64,000 nt of DNA from Zobellella taiwanensis (GCF_003012795.1 NZ_PXYH01000003.1:1-64000), one strand, 5' to 3'; counted from the stretch's first letter, positions 26,653-35,053 are shown. Notes: generated by a model not told the origin, from the letters alone. Translations and numbers: made by a program.

Positions 26653-27708
26653 ATGTTTAATCAATTTGTGATGAGTGACGATTCAACGATGGCTGAGCGA
26701 GCAAACTGGAAAGGGCCTACCGTAACTGATATAGCCAAGGCTGCAGGTGTTAGTACGGCGACTGTCGACCGTGTACTCAACCAGCGTAGCGGCGTTCGTG
26801 AAGTAACGCGCAGCAAGGTAATGCTGGCGATAGAGCGGCTGAGTTCTGATGAGCGAGGAAGTGAGAGCAGGCGAATTCGACGGGTTGCCTTTATCACGGA
26901 AGCTGGTCCGACTTTTACCGGGCTGGTTGAGAGGGCTGTGACGGAGTTTGCCACTCAGCACCAAGATATGGTTTGTAGCTTTGATAGTGTCGCCACCGCT
27001 GACGCAAATGCTACTGCGCTGGCACAGTTGATTGAGCAGCGGGCTGAAGAAGCTGAAGGCATTGTGCTGATCGCTCCAGAAGATCCATTGATCAACCGGG
27101 CTGTCAGGTCGGTAACAGGGCAGGGTATCCCGGTCGTTTGTCTGACCACCGATCTGCCTAACTCCGGCCGTACAGGCTATGTCGGTGTCGATCAGACTAG
27201 TGCGGGTGCCACGGCCGCATTCTTTATGGGGCGTATGTTGCCCAAGGCGAATGGCAGGATTCTGCTGGTTGTGAGTGCTCCTTACAGGGGTTTGGAGGAG
27301 CGTGAAGTCGGTTTTCGCCGCGTGTTACGCGCCGACTTTCCACACTTGCACATTGAAGAGCGGGTGAATTCGAAAGACGATTCTGCCTACTCTTATGAAA
27401 GCGTCAAGGCGTACCTTGAGGAGCATTCCGATGTCGTAGGTATCTACAATGCTGCGGGCGGCAACAGGGGGATAGCACAAGCCATCAGAGATGCTCAACT
27501 GCAAGGGTCTGTTCTCTTTATTGGGCATGAAATTACCGAGCACACACGCCAGCTGCTTGATTCCGGTGATATGGATATTGTGCTGGGGCACGACATTGAC
27601 GCCGAAGTTTCGGCCAGCATCGAGTTGATTCGGGCAGCTGTTGAAGGGAGAGAAGTCACCAGTCGGCAGATACCATTGCTAACCTATACTCGTTACTCCA
27701 GTCCTTGA
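26653..27708 (+). CDS. LacI-family transcriptional regulator of the island
   Basis: 351 residues; an internal ATG at 26671 (MSDDSTMAERANW) is an equally plausible start, and no clear ribosome site decides. The HTH is VTDIAKAAGVSTATVDRVLNQRSGV, again with Asp in the recognition helix. The effector domain has GYVGVDQTSAGATAAFFMGR, GIYNAAGGNRGIAQAI and FIGHEITEHTR. It is divergent from the four-gene catabolic operon, with a strong palindrome between, which argues for local control. GC content is visibly lower than in the neighbouring regions. Confidence 0.87.
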   Translation: MFNQFVMSDDSTMAERANWKGPTVTDIAKAAGVSTATVDRVLNQRSGVREVTRSKVMLAIERLSSDERGSESRRIRRVAFITEAGPTFTGLVERAVTEFATQHQDMVCSFDSVATADANATALAQLIEQRAEEAEGIVLIAPEDPLINRAVRSVTGQGIPVVCLTTDLPNSGRTGYVGVDQTSAGATAAFFMGRMLPKANGRILLVVSAPYRGLEEREVGFRRVLRADFPHLHIEERVNSKDDSAYSYESVKAYLEEHSDVVGIYNAAGGNRGIAQAIRDAQLQGSVLFIGHEITEHTRQLLDSGDMDIVLGHDIDAEVSASIELIRAAVEGREVTSRQIPLLTYTRYSSP

Positions 27709-28319
27709 ACACAAACGCCAGAAGTACAGACGAGGCACGACCAGCCACGCTAGAGCGCCATATAGTTTAAAACTTAGGCAACGCCCTTTGTCGGAGGCTT
27801 CGATGGCTTCTGACGAGGTGTAGTTTGTCGGCCAAAGGGCACTACTCCTCCGGCACGCCGTGAACCCGTCCCTGGGGGCTCCGCCGCGCCTTCCCTGGCG
27901 CGGAGGGCCGGCGGAGCAGTCCCCCTTGTCCTCCCTATCGCACCGCAGCTGCCTGCTGGCAGCACCTTCAGACGGCGTCAGAGCTTGAAAGAGGTAACAG
28001 GGATGGCCTCCGCCGACCGTCACCTGCCAGGGATGGTAGGTGCGAGCCTACAGGGACGTACTTGCGGTGTGTCGGCGGAGGTGGCCCTGTTGACTCTTCT
28101 CTGGGTTGCAACAGACAACAAATAGCTGATTGGTCAATTTTTAAACTGATCGGTGCTCTAGCTGTCAATATCACCCCAATCGTTATTGGATCCCATCCTC
28201 TTTCCGCAATATGAAACGAGCAGTCGTCGTTTTACCCTGACGGTGCCCGGAGCGGTGCCGAAACGGGATCCCGATCAAACAAAAATTTACAAATCAGCCA
28301 CAAATCGCGACCCAGATCA
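27709..28319. other. Repeat-rich intergenic stretch, no gene seen
   Basis: Contains nested GC-rich inverted repeats around 27885-27935 (CTCCGCCGCGCC...GGCGCGGAG within GGGGG...CCCCC) and then the hairpin element at 27983-28093. Open frames across it are products of the repeats. It forms the right border of the low-GC island. Confidence 0.7.
27983..28093 (-). repeat. Hairpin-type intergenic repeat element, copy 1
   Basis: AACAGGGATGGCCTCCGCCGAC near the left end is the near inverse of GTCGGCGGAGGTGGCCCTGTT at the right end, so the whole unit can fold on itself. Its reverse complement matches 35054-35247 at both ends. It looks like a non-autonomous repeat (REP/MITE-like). Confidence 0.75.
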
Positions 28320-28335
28320 TGGAATTTTTATTTCA
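28320..28335. promoter_or_regulatory. Predicted LacI-type operator upstream of the MFS porter
   Basis: TGGAATTTTTATTTCA matches the elements at 15914 and 17064 in 16-bp length and arm sequence. It lies 117 bp upstream of the MFS start in an AT-rich promoter region. Confidence 0.65.
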
Positions 28336-28451
28336 AAATTTATAATTATAAATTATTTGTTTATGTTTGTTGTTGAGATGGATTGATAACAACAACGCTA
28401 CGTTATTTTTACGCAGGCCCATGGCCAGGCAGCTATTCAGACGGAGGCATC

Positions 28452-29924
28452 ATGACGCCGCAAGGAAGATACAACATCAAGTACGTACTGCTGATCTGCG
28501 CAGTATCCGCATTGGGAGGCCTGCTGTTCGGCTACGACACGGCGGTGATTTCCGGCGCCATCGGCCCCATCAAGAGCTATTTCGGGCTGGACGCCGCCGG
28601 TGTGGGCTGGGCGGTCTCCAATGTGGCCATCGGCTGCATCGTCGGCGCCTTTGCCGCCGGTGCCATCGCCGGCCGGCTCGGGCGCAAGAAGGCGCTGGTG
28701 CTGGCGGCGCTGCTGTTTACCGTTTCCGCCCTGGGCTCCGCCCTGGTGGATAGCTTCTCCTGGTTTATCGTCTACCGCCTGATCGGCGGGGTGGCGGTGG
28801 GCCTGGCCTCGGCGGTGTCGCCCATGTACATGTCGGAAGTCTCGCCCAAGGACATGCGCGGCCGGGCGATCGGCATGCAGACCTTCGCCATCGTGTTCGG
28901 CCAGGTGGCGATCTTTACCATCAATTACCTGATCGCCAAGGGCGCGAGCGAAGCCTGGCTGGTGGACATGGGCTGGCGGGTGATGCTGGGCTCGGAGGTG
29001 ATCCCCTGCCTGTTGTTCTGCCTGGTGGTGATGTTCATCCCCGAATCGCCCCGCTGGAACGTGATAAAGGGCAACGACGCCGCGGCCCTGACCACCCTGC
29101 GCAAGATCTACAACGGCCCCTACCCGGAAAAGGTGCTCAAGGAAATCAAGGACTCGCTCAAGCAGCGCCAACTGGAGCAGCAGCAAAAGCGCAAGATCGA
29201 CTACCGCAACGACAAGGCGTTCTGGTTTATCGCCTTCGTGGGCTGCATGATCGCCGTCCTCCAGCAGACCACCGGCGTCAACGTGATGATGTATTTCGCC
29301 CCCGTGGTGCTGGAGCAGGCCACCGGCAACAACGAGGCCGCCCTGTTTATGACCATCTGGATCGGGGTGGTGCAACTGATCGGGACTTCCATCGGCGCCT
29401 TTCTGATGGACCGGGTGGGCCGGGTGCCGCTGCTGCGCATCGGCGCCATCGGCTCGACCGTCGGTTTGCTGGTCACCTCCTACTTCCTCTACCACGCGGC
29501 GGGCCTTGCCGGGGCCGAGGCGGTGCGCAACGGCTATTTCATCCTCTCCGGCATGCTGCTGTTCATGCTGTTCTTCGCCTTCTCCTGGGCGGTGGGCGCC
29601 TGGGTGGTGGTGTCCGAAATCTTCCCCAACCGGATGCGCTCCGAGGGCATGTCGCTGGCGATCGCCGCCATGTGGGTGAGCAACTTCTGTATCGGTCTCG
29701 GCTTCCCGCTGATGAACGACAACGCCTTCCTGCTGGAACACTTCAACGGCGCCTTCCCCATGTGGCTGTTCGCCGGTTGCTGCGTGCTGTCCTACTTCTT
29801 CGTCACCCGTTTCCTGCCCGAGACCAAGGGCGTGACCCTGGAGCAGATGGAAGAAACCATGCTGTCCAAAACCAGGCTGGAAGCCAAGGAAGTACCGGCC
29901 GCGATGGTCCGGGCCAACGGCTGA
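28452..29924 (+). CDS. MFS sugar porter family transporter (probable inositol/H+ symporter)
   Basis: 490 residues from ATG 28452 behind GACGGAGGC, with 12 TM segments. Sugar-porter signatures are present: LFGYDTAVISGA at TM1, GRLGRKKAL between TM2 and TM3, PESPRW at the end of TM6, QQTTGVNVMMYFAP at TM7, and LPETKGVTLEQ at the C-terminus. IolT and XylE belong to this family. Its operator links it to the inositol-type regulon, so a cyclitol is the likely cargo. It provides a second uptake route next to the ABC importer. Confidence 0.9.
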   Translation: MTPQGRYNIKYVLLICAVSALGGLLFGYDTAVISGAIGPIKSYFGLDAAGVGWAVSNVAIGCIVGAFAAGAIAGRLGRKKALVLAALLFTVSALGSALVDSFSWFIVYRLIGGVAVGLASAVSPMYMSEVSPKDMRGRAIGMQTFAIVFGQVAIFTINYLIAKGASEAWLVDMGWRVMLGSEVIPCLLFCLVVMFIPESPRWNVIKGNDAAALTTLRKIYNGPYPEKVLKEIKDSLKQRQLEQQQKRKIDYRNDKAFWFIAFVGCMIAVLQQTTGVNVMMYFAPVVLEQATGNNEAALFMTIWIGVVQLIGTSIGAFLMDRVGRVPLLRIGAIGSTVGLLVTSYFLYHAAGLAGAEAVRNGYFILSGMLLFMLFFAFSWAVGAWVVVSEIFPNRMRSEGMSLAIAAMWVSNFCIGLGFPLMNDNAFLLEHFNGAFPMWLFAGCCVLSYFFVTRFLPETKGVTLEQMEETMLSKTRLEAKEVPAAMVRANG

Positions 29925-29931
29925 TATCCGA

Positions 29932-29958
29932 AACCGGCCCCTGGGCCGGTTTTTTTTG
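29932..29958 (+). terminator. Rho-independent terminator after the MFS gene
   Basis: AAACCGGCCC and GGGCCGGTTT stem with TTTTTTTT, 7 bp after the stop. The TSUP gene starts 8 bp further on, so its expression may depend on read-through or a promoter within the MFS gene. Confidence 0.9.
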
Positions 29959-29965
29959 AGGGACC

Positions 29966-30718
29966 ATGATGATCACCGATCCGTTCTTCTACCTGGTCGC
30001 CGTGCCCGCCGTGCTGATCTACGGCATCGGCAAGGGCGGCCTGGGCGGTGCCCTGGGAGTGGTGGCGGTGCCGCTCATCAGCCTGACCACCCATCCGGCC
30101 ACCGCCGCCGCCGTGCTGCTGCCGCTGCTGTGCCTGATGGACCTGTTCGCCGTGGCCTGGCACCACCGCTATGTGTGCTGGCGCCAGATCCGCCAGCTCA
30201 TCCCCGGCGCCCTGCTGGGGGTGGCGCTGGCGGGGCTGCTGATGGCCCGGGCGCCGACCTGGCTGCTCACCGGCTTTATCGGTATTGCCTCCATCCTGTT
30301 CTGCCTGCACCACTGGTTCAGCCCGCCGGTGCCGGCCCGGGCCGGCGGCCTGGGCCAGGGCACCCTGTGGGGCACCCTCACCGGCCTGTTCAGTACCACC
30401 ATCCACGCCGGCGGGGCGCCGGCCAGCATGTACCTGCTGCCCCAGCAACTGGAGAAACGGCTGCTGGTCGGCACCATGGCGGTGCTGTTCGCGCTGGTGA
30501 ACCTGATGAAGCTGGTGCCCTACACCCTGCTGGGGCAGCTCAACCCCGGCAACCTGCAAACTTCGCTGATGCTGGTGCCCCTGGTGCCGGTCGGGGTCTG
30601 GCTCGGGGTCTGGCTGGTCCGAACCGCCAGCCAGCGGCTGATCTACCGGCTGTGCTACGGGCTCTTGTTCCTCTCTGGCCTGCACTTCCTGCAACTGAGC
30701 CTCCGGACCTGGTGGTGA
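29966..30718 (+). CDS. TSUP (TauE/SafE, YfcA-type) family permease
   Basis: 250 residues with about eight TM helices and the TSUP repeat pattern: GIGKGGLGGALGVVAVPLIS at the N-terminus and a second-half counterpart TGLFSTTIHAGGAPASMYLL. The family exports or imports small organic acids or sulfur anions such as sulfoacetate, sulfite or lactate. A role in expelling an acidic end product of the pathway would fit, but nothing in the sequence proves it. Its stop (TGA) directly abuts the stop of the convergent LacI gene (TGATCA). Confidence 0.82.
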   Translation: MMITDPFFYLVAVPAVLIYGIGKGGLGGALGVVAVPLISLTTHPATAAAVLLPLLCLMDLFAVAWHHRYVCWRQIRQLIPGALLGVALAGLLMARAPTWLLTGFIGIASILFCLHHWFSPPVPARAGGLGQGTLWGTLTGLFSTTIHAGGAPASMYLLPQQLEKRLLVGTMAVLFALVNLMKLVPYTLLGQLNPGNLQTSLMLVPLVPVGVWLGVWLVRTASQRLIYRLCYGLLFLSGLHFLQLSLRTWW

Positions 30719-31753
30719 TCAGCCCGCCATGTTGAAGGGAGTGACCACCAGCACCCGGGAGAAATCCGGCGGGGCGGCACTGGCCGGCAGAAAGCCATGA
30801 AAGCGCAGCAACTGCATAAAGGCCCGGCGGGCGTCCTGCTGCAGGTCGTGGTCGATGAGGGCGGCGATGCGGCCTTCCGCCAGCAACTGGCGGTTTTCCC
30901 GATCCAGATCGTGCCCAATCAGCACCTCGAGCGAGCGGCCCCGGACGGCAAAGGCATCGACGATGGCCCTGTTGCCGCCACCCACGCTGTAGACGGCATT
31001 GAGATCAGGGTGACGGTCCAGGCAGTCGGTCATCAGCCTCAAGGTATTGTCGTATATCCCTAGGCCGCCGCTCAGCTCCACCACTTCGAGGTGCGGCGCC
31101 TGCTCCCGTAGCCACTGGCGAAAACCGCTCTCCCGCTCTTCCTCGCCGCGAAAGCCCTGGCTGCTCAGCACCACCGCCACCCGGGCGGGGATGGGCGGCA
31201 GCCAGCGACGCATCAGGTAGCCGGCGGTGCGCCCGGCGCTGCGGTTGTCCATACCGATGTAGCCGATGCGCCGGCTGGCGGGCAGATCGGTGACCAGGGT
31301 GGCCACCGGGATGCCCGCCTCGAACAGCCGGTTGACCGCCTCGTTGACCGGCGGCTCGTCCGGCGCCTTCAGGATCACCCCCTGGCTGCCCTGCTCGAGG
31401 CTGCGTTGTAGCAATTTAACCAGTTCGGTAACGCCGATGTCTTCGAACAGGTGAAAGCGGGGGCTTATCCGGTAGGGGGCCAGGCTGCCCACCTGGCTGG
31501 TTATGGCCTCCGCTACCGCCTCGCTGAACCGCTCCGGCGCCAGCATGACGACGTCGAAGTACAGGGTGCGGCCGGCGGCCAGCGCCGCCCGTTGCTGGCT
31601 GTCCAGCTCGCGGATGGCCTGCTCCACCCGTTTGAGGGTCTGGTAGTGCACCTGGCCGCGCCGGTGCAGCACCCGGTCCACAGTGGCCTTGCTGACCCCG
31701 GCCTGGGCCGCGATCTGCTTGATGGAAAATTTCTTGCGGTCGAGCTCGTTCAT
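30719..31753 (-). CDS. LacI-family transcriptional regulator
   Basis: 344 residues. HTH KFSIKQIAAQAGVSKATVDRVLHRRGQV, followed by an effector domain with IGYIGMDNRSAGRTAGYLMRRWL, VYSVGGGNRAIVDAF and IGHDLDRENR. Like the other two LacI-type proteins of the window it has Asp in the ATVDRVL helix, and all three share the 'GMDxxSAGRTAGYL' style block, so they are one subfamily. It is divergent from the SDR-dioxygenase operon, with an operator-like sequence at 31829, and probably controls it. Confidence 0.87.
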   Translation of the reverse strand: MNELDRKKFSIKQIAAQAGVSKATVDRVLHRRGQVHYQTLKRVEQAIRELDSQQRAALAAGRTLYFDVVMLAPERFSEAVAEAITSQVGSLAPYRISPRFHLFEDIGVTELVKLLQRSLEQGSQGVILKAPDEPPVNEAVNRLFEAGIPVATLVTDLPASRRIGYIGMDNRSAGRTAGYLMRRWLPPIPARVAVVLSSQGFRGEEERESGFRQWLREQAPHLEVVELSGGLGIYDNTLRLMTDCLDRHPDLNAVYSVGGGNRAIVDAFAVRGRSLEVLIGHDLDRENRQLLAEGRIAALIDHDLQQDARRAFMQLLRFHGFLPASAAPPDFSRVLVVTPFNMAG

Positions 31754-31826
31754 GAGGCGTTTCTGAGGCGTTGCCGAGGTCTTGTTGCCGAAGTGTAAAT
31801 GCTACTATCGATTCGAAACCAACAAA

Positions 31827-31844
31827 AACGAAATGTTTGTTTTT
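31827..31844. promoter_or_regulatory. Weak operator-like element before the SDR-dioxygenase operon
   Basis: CGAAATGTTTGTTTTT at 31829-31844 agrees at 11 of 16 positions with TGAAATTTATGTTTCA, and AAAC-N5-GTTT within it is palindromic. It lies between divergent genes, 24 bp before the SDR ATG. Confidence 0.4.
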
Positions 31845-31867
31845 AATGAGTGTCACCGGAGGGACAG

Positions 31868-32716
31868 ATGAACCAGAATGACAAGCGAGACTTCGAAGGG
31901 CGTTATTTCGTGGTGACCGGCAGCACCCAGGGGCTGGGGGCGGCGGTGGCCGGGTTGCTGGCGGCACGGGGGGCGGCGGGCCTGGTGCTGTGCGGGCGCA
32001 GCCGGGACAAGGGGCAGGCCCAGGCCGACCGGCTGACCAACATGGGCTGTCCGTCCTGGTTCGTGCCGGCGGATCTGGCGCGGACGGAGGACTGCCAGGC
32101 CGTTATCGACGAGGCCGAACGACGCTTCGGCACCCTGCACGGCCTGGCCAACTGCGCCGGCATGTCGGATCGGGGCTGCATCCTCGACACCAGCCCCGAG
32201 CTGTTCGACCGCATCTTCGCGGTCAACGTGCGGGCGCCCTTCTTCCTGATGCAGGCGGCCATCAAGCTGATGATCCGCACCGGAACAGCAGGCAGCATCG
32301 CCAATATCATCACCATGACTTCCCATGGCGGCCAGTCCTTTCTCACCCCTTACGCCGCTTCCAAGGGCGCCCTGGCCACCCTCACCAAGAACGCGGCCTA
32401 CAGCGCCATGCGCAACCGGATCCGGGTCAACGGCCTCAACATCGGCTGGATGGACTCGCCCCACGAGCACGAGATCCAGCGCCAGTACCACGGTGCGGAC
32501 GACGACTGGCTGGCCCGGGTGGAGCAGGCGCAGCCCTTCGGCCGCCTGCTCAAGCCGGAGGAGGTGGCGCGGGCACTGGCCTTTATGCTGTCCGACGAGT
32601 CGGGCATGATGACCGGCGCCATCATCGACTTCGACCAGGGGGTGATCGGCTGCGGCGACGAAGGCACCCCCAAGCCGCCGGCGGCCCTGGTCCTGCCGGA
32701 AGGAGGCGCGGCATGA
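31868..32716 (+). CDS. Short-chain dehydrogenase/reductase
   Basis: 282 residues from ATG 31868 behind GGAGGGACAG. Cofactor motif VTGSTQGLGAAVAG, NCAG segment (ANCAGMSD), and catalytic Ser-Tyr-Lys as MTSHGGQSFLTPYAASKGAL. Classical SDR fold with a C-terminal loop (GWMDSPHEHEIQRQYHGADDDWL) of the kind seen in polyol and gluconate dehydrogenases. Its last four bases overlap the dioxygenase start (ATGA), so the two are coupled. Probably oxidises or reduces a hydroxyl or keto group on a cyclitol-like substrate; this is context inference. Confidence 0.86.
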   Translation: MNQNDKRDFEGRYFVVTGSTQGLGAAVAGLLAARGAAGLVLCGRSRDKGQAQADRLTNMGCPSWFVPADLARTEDCQAVIDEAERRFGTLHGLANCAGMSDRGCILDTSPELFDRIFAVNVRAPFFLMQAAIKLMIRTGTAGSIANIITMTSHGGQSFLTPYAASKGALATLTKNAAYSAMRNRIRVNGLNIGWMDSPHEHEIQRQYHGADDDWLARVEQAQPFGRLLKPEEVARALAFMLSDESGMMTGAIIDFDQGVIGCGDEGTPKPPAALVLPEGGAA

Positions 32717-33867
32717 CGGCGCTCTATCTGCAGCCGGAGCAACTCGATCTGGCACAGTTCGCCGCCCTGTGCGAACAGTCTCCGGTTTTGTCCGACTATC
32801 CCCTGGCGGCCGGTATCGAACGCCGGGTGCTGGTCTACCGGGCGTCAACCCTCAACGCCGCCGCCCAACGACATCGCACCGAGGTGCTGGCCGAGCTGCA
32901 CCGGGCCCTGGCCCAGGGGCCGGGGGTGCTGGTGATCAAGGGCGGCTATGCCGACCAGGGGGTGATCGAGCGCAACACGGCGGTGTTCGGGCGCATCTTC
33001 GCGGAGGAGGCGGAGCGTGGGACGGCGGCGGATCATTTCGCCCAGGCCGGCCACAACGGCCGGATCTGGAACTCGCTGCAGAAGGTGGCGGAGCGGGACG
33101 CCGAGGCCTTTATCGACTACTACGCCAACCCCCTGCTGGCGCTGGTGTGCGAGGCCTGGCTGGGGCCCTGGTACCAGATGACCGCCCAGGTCAATGTGGT
33201 GCGCCCGGGCGGCCAGGCCCAGCAGCCACACCGGGACTACCACCTCGGCTTCCAGTCGGCGGCCGACGCGAGCCGCTTCCCGCTGCCGGTGCAGCAATTG
33301 TCCCAGTACCTGACCCTGCAGGGGGCCGTGGCCCACTCGGACATGCCCCTGGCCGCGGGACCCACCCTGTTGCTGCCCTTTTCCCAGCGGTATGAGGGCG
33401 GCTACCTGGCCTGGCGGCGGCCGGACTTTATCGACTACTTCGAGCGCCACGCGGTGCAGCTGCCGCTGGAGCGGGGGGACATGCTGTTCTTCAGCCCGGC
33501 CCTGTTCCACGCCGCCGGCAGCAACAGCACCGAGGATGTGGTGCGCACCGCCAATCTGCTGCAGGTGTCTTCCGCCTTCGGCAAGCCGATGGAAACGGTG
33601 AACCGGGAGCGGATATTGCGACACCTCTATCCGGCGCTGTTGGCCCGCTATCGCCAGGGCCAACTGGCGGAGCCCGAGCTGTCGGCGCTGATCGCGGCCG
33701 CCGCCGATGGGTATTCCTTTCCCACCAATCTGGACCGGGATCCGCCCCTCGGCGGCCTGGCGCCGCAGACCCAGCAGCAGTTGCTGCGCCGGGCACTGGA
33801 AGAAGACTGGACGGAAGCGGACTTCGGCCGCCAACTGAGCCGGAGCCAGCAACAGCGGCAGGCGTGA
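32713..33867 (+). CDS. Phytanoyl-CoA dioxygenase (PhyH) family Fe(II)/2-oxoglutarate oxygenase
   Basis: 384 residues. The facial triad is visible as HRD (His173, Asp175) in QPHRDYHLGF and the distal His266 in SPALFHAAGSN, with Arg278 in the expected 2-oxoglutarate position (VVRTANLL). Other family blocks are GVLVIKGGY and GPTLLLPFSQRYEGGYL. It would hydroxylate, or oxidatively demethylate, a small substrate using O2 and 2-oxoglutarate. Coupled by overlap with an SDR inside an inositol region, it may handle a modified cyclitol such as an O-methyl inositol. The substrate is not known. Confidence 0.83.
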   Translation: MTALYLQPEQLDLAQFAALCEQSPVLSDYPLAAGIERRVLVYRASTLNAAAQRHRTEVLAELHRALAQGPGVLVIKGGYADQGVIERNTAVFGRIFAEEAERGTAADHFAQAGHNGRIWNSLQKVAERDAEAFIDYYANPLLALVCEAWLGPWYQMTAQVNVVRPGGQAQQPHRDYHLGFQSAADASRFPLPVQQLSQYLTLQGAVAHSDMPLAAGPTLLLPFSQRYEGGYLAWRRPDFIDYFERHAVQLPLERGDMLFFSPALFHAAGSNSTEDVVRTANLLQVSSAFGKPMETVNRERILRHLYPALLARYRQGQLAEPELSALIAAAADGYSFPTNLDRDPPLGGLAPQTQQQLLRRALEEDWTEADFGRQLSRSQQQRQA

Positions 33868-33871
33868 AGGC

Positions 33872-33899
33872 TTAAGGGGCAGCCCTCTCTGCCCCTTAA
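33872..33899 (+). terminator. Hairpin after the dioxygenase gene
   Basis: TTAAGGGGCAG and CTGCCCCTTAA are perfect 11-bp arms around CCCTCT, starting 5 bp after the stop. There is no T run beyond TTAA, so it may act as an mRNA 3' stabiliser or weak terminator. Confidence 0.65.
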
Positions 33900-34082
33900 A
33901 GCAAGAAAACAAAGTTTTGCTCCGCTCTTTTTACTCGCAGCCCACTCCGATACGCCCTGTGGCGCAATTCCTGCCTTTAGCCAACACCTACAAAGCGCAA
34001 GAAATCGAATATGGGCCCCGCCGGCTTTTGCTCTAATAACAGCACATTAACAACGGCGTAAAGCCCTATCCGAGGTGCCATC

Positions 34083-35006
34083 ATGACCATGCACATCACC
34101 AGTGCCCCCTGCTGCTGGGGCGTGGACGACGTCAATAATCCCCACCTGCCGCCCTGGCAAAGGGTGCTGAGCGAGGCGGCCCAGGCCGGCTACCGGGGCA
34201 TCGAGCTCGGCCCCTACGGCTACCTGCCGCTGGATATCGACCGGGTCGGCACGGCGCTCGAGGCCAACGGCCTGAGCGTGGTGGCGGGCACCATCTTCGA
34301 CGATCTGGTGGACCCGGCCAACCTCGACAACCTGCTGCGCCAGACCCGTGATATCTGCGACCTGCTCACCCGCTTGCCCCGGTTGCCCAAGGCGCAGGGC
34401 CAGCGCTTCGCCGCCCCCTACCTGGTGCTGATCGACCATGTACACGCCGAGCGCAGCCTGGTGGCCGGCCACCCGGAGCGCGCGCCCAGGCTCTCGCCCG
34501 AGCGCTGGCGGCAGGCCATGGCGCACATCGAGGCCATCGCCACCCTGGCCCGGGACCGGTACGGGGTGCGGGCGGTGATCCATCCCCACGCGGGCGGCTA
34601 TATCGAATTCGAGGACGAAATCGAGCAGTTGGTTGCCGATATCCCCGCCGAGGTGGCCGGCCTGTGCCTGGACACCGGCCATCTCTACTACTCGAAGATG
34701 GATCCGGTGAGCTGGCTGAGGCGCCATGCCGGGCGCATCGACTACCTGCACTTCAAGGACATAGACCCCAAGGTATATGCCGAGGTGATGGCGGAGCCGG
34801 TGGACTTTTTCGCCGCCTGCGCCCGGGGCGTGATGTGCCCCATCGGCCGGGGCGTGCTGGATTACGACGCCATCCACGCCCTGCTCAAGGAGCTGGACTA
34901 CCAGGGCTATATCACGGTGGAGCAGGAGCGGGATCCGCGCAACGCCGCCGGCAGCCTGCAGGATGTGGCCGCCAGCCTGGCCTTTCTGCAAAGCAAGGGG
35001 TTTTAG
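34083..35006 (+). CDS. iolE: IolE-like TIM-barrel protein (probable inosose dehydratase or isomerase)
   Basis: 307 residues (ATG at 34089 also possible). The start ITSAPCCWGVDD followed by LSEAAQAGYRGIELGPYGYLP resembles IolE. The catalytic-barrel positions are HPHAGGYIEFEDEIEQLV, LCLDTGHLYYS, IDYLHFKDIDPKVYAEV, MCPIGRGVLDY and GYITVEQERDP, equivalent to the YHHHLGT, YDTGHIY, HFKDV and VVEAEQDP blocks of B. subtilis IolE. IolE dehydrates 2-keto-myo-inositol to a diketone. The call is good at family level, less so for the exact reaction. Confidence 0.78.
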   Translation: MTMHITSAPCCWGVDDVNNPHLPPWQRVLSEAAQAGYRGIELGPYGYLPLDIDRVGTALEANGLSVVAGTIFDDLVDPANLDNLLRQTRDICDLLTRLPRLPKAQGQRFAAPYLVLIDHVHAERSLVAGHPERAPRLSPERWRQAMAHIEAIATLARDRYGVRAVIHPHAGGYIEFEDEIEQLVADIPAEVAGLCLDTGHLYYSKMDPVSWLRRHAGRIDYLHFKDIDPKVYAEVMAEPVDFFAACARGVMCPIGRGVLDYDAIHALLKELDYQGYITVEQERDPRNAAGSLQDVAASLAFLQSKGF

Positions 35007-35053
35007 GGCCAGTACACGAACTTTGCAAAGCTGCCCGTTGTGGCCAGCGAAGA

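Noticed and set aside
27679-28023. Minus-strand 114-codon open frame over the intergenic repeat
   Set aside because: Composition follows the repeat element itself and the frame lacks a start signal; the same peptide style arises wherever such repeats occur.
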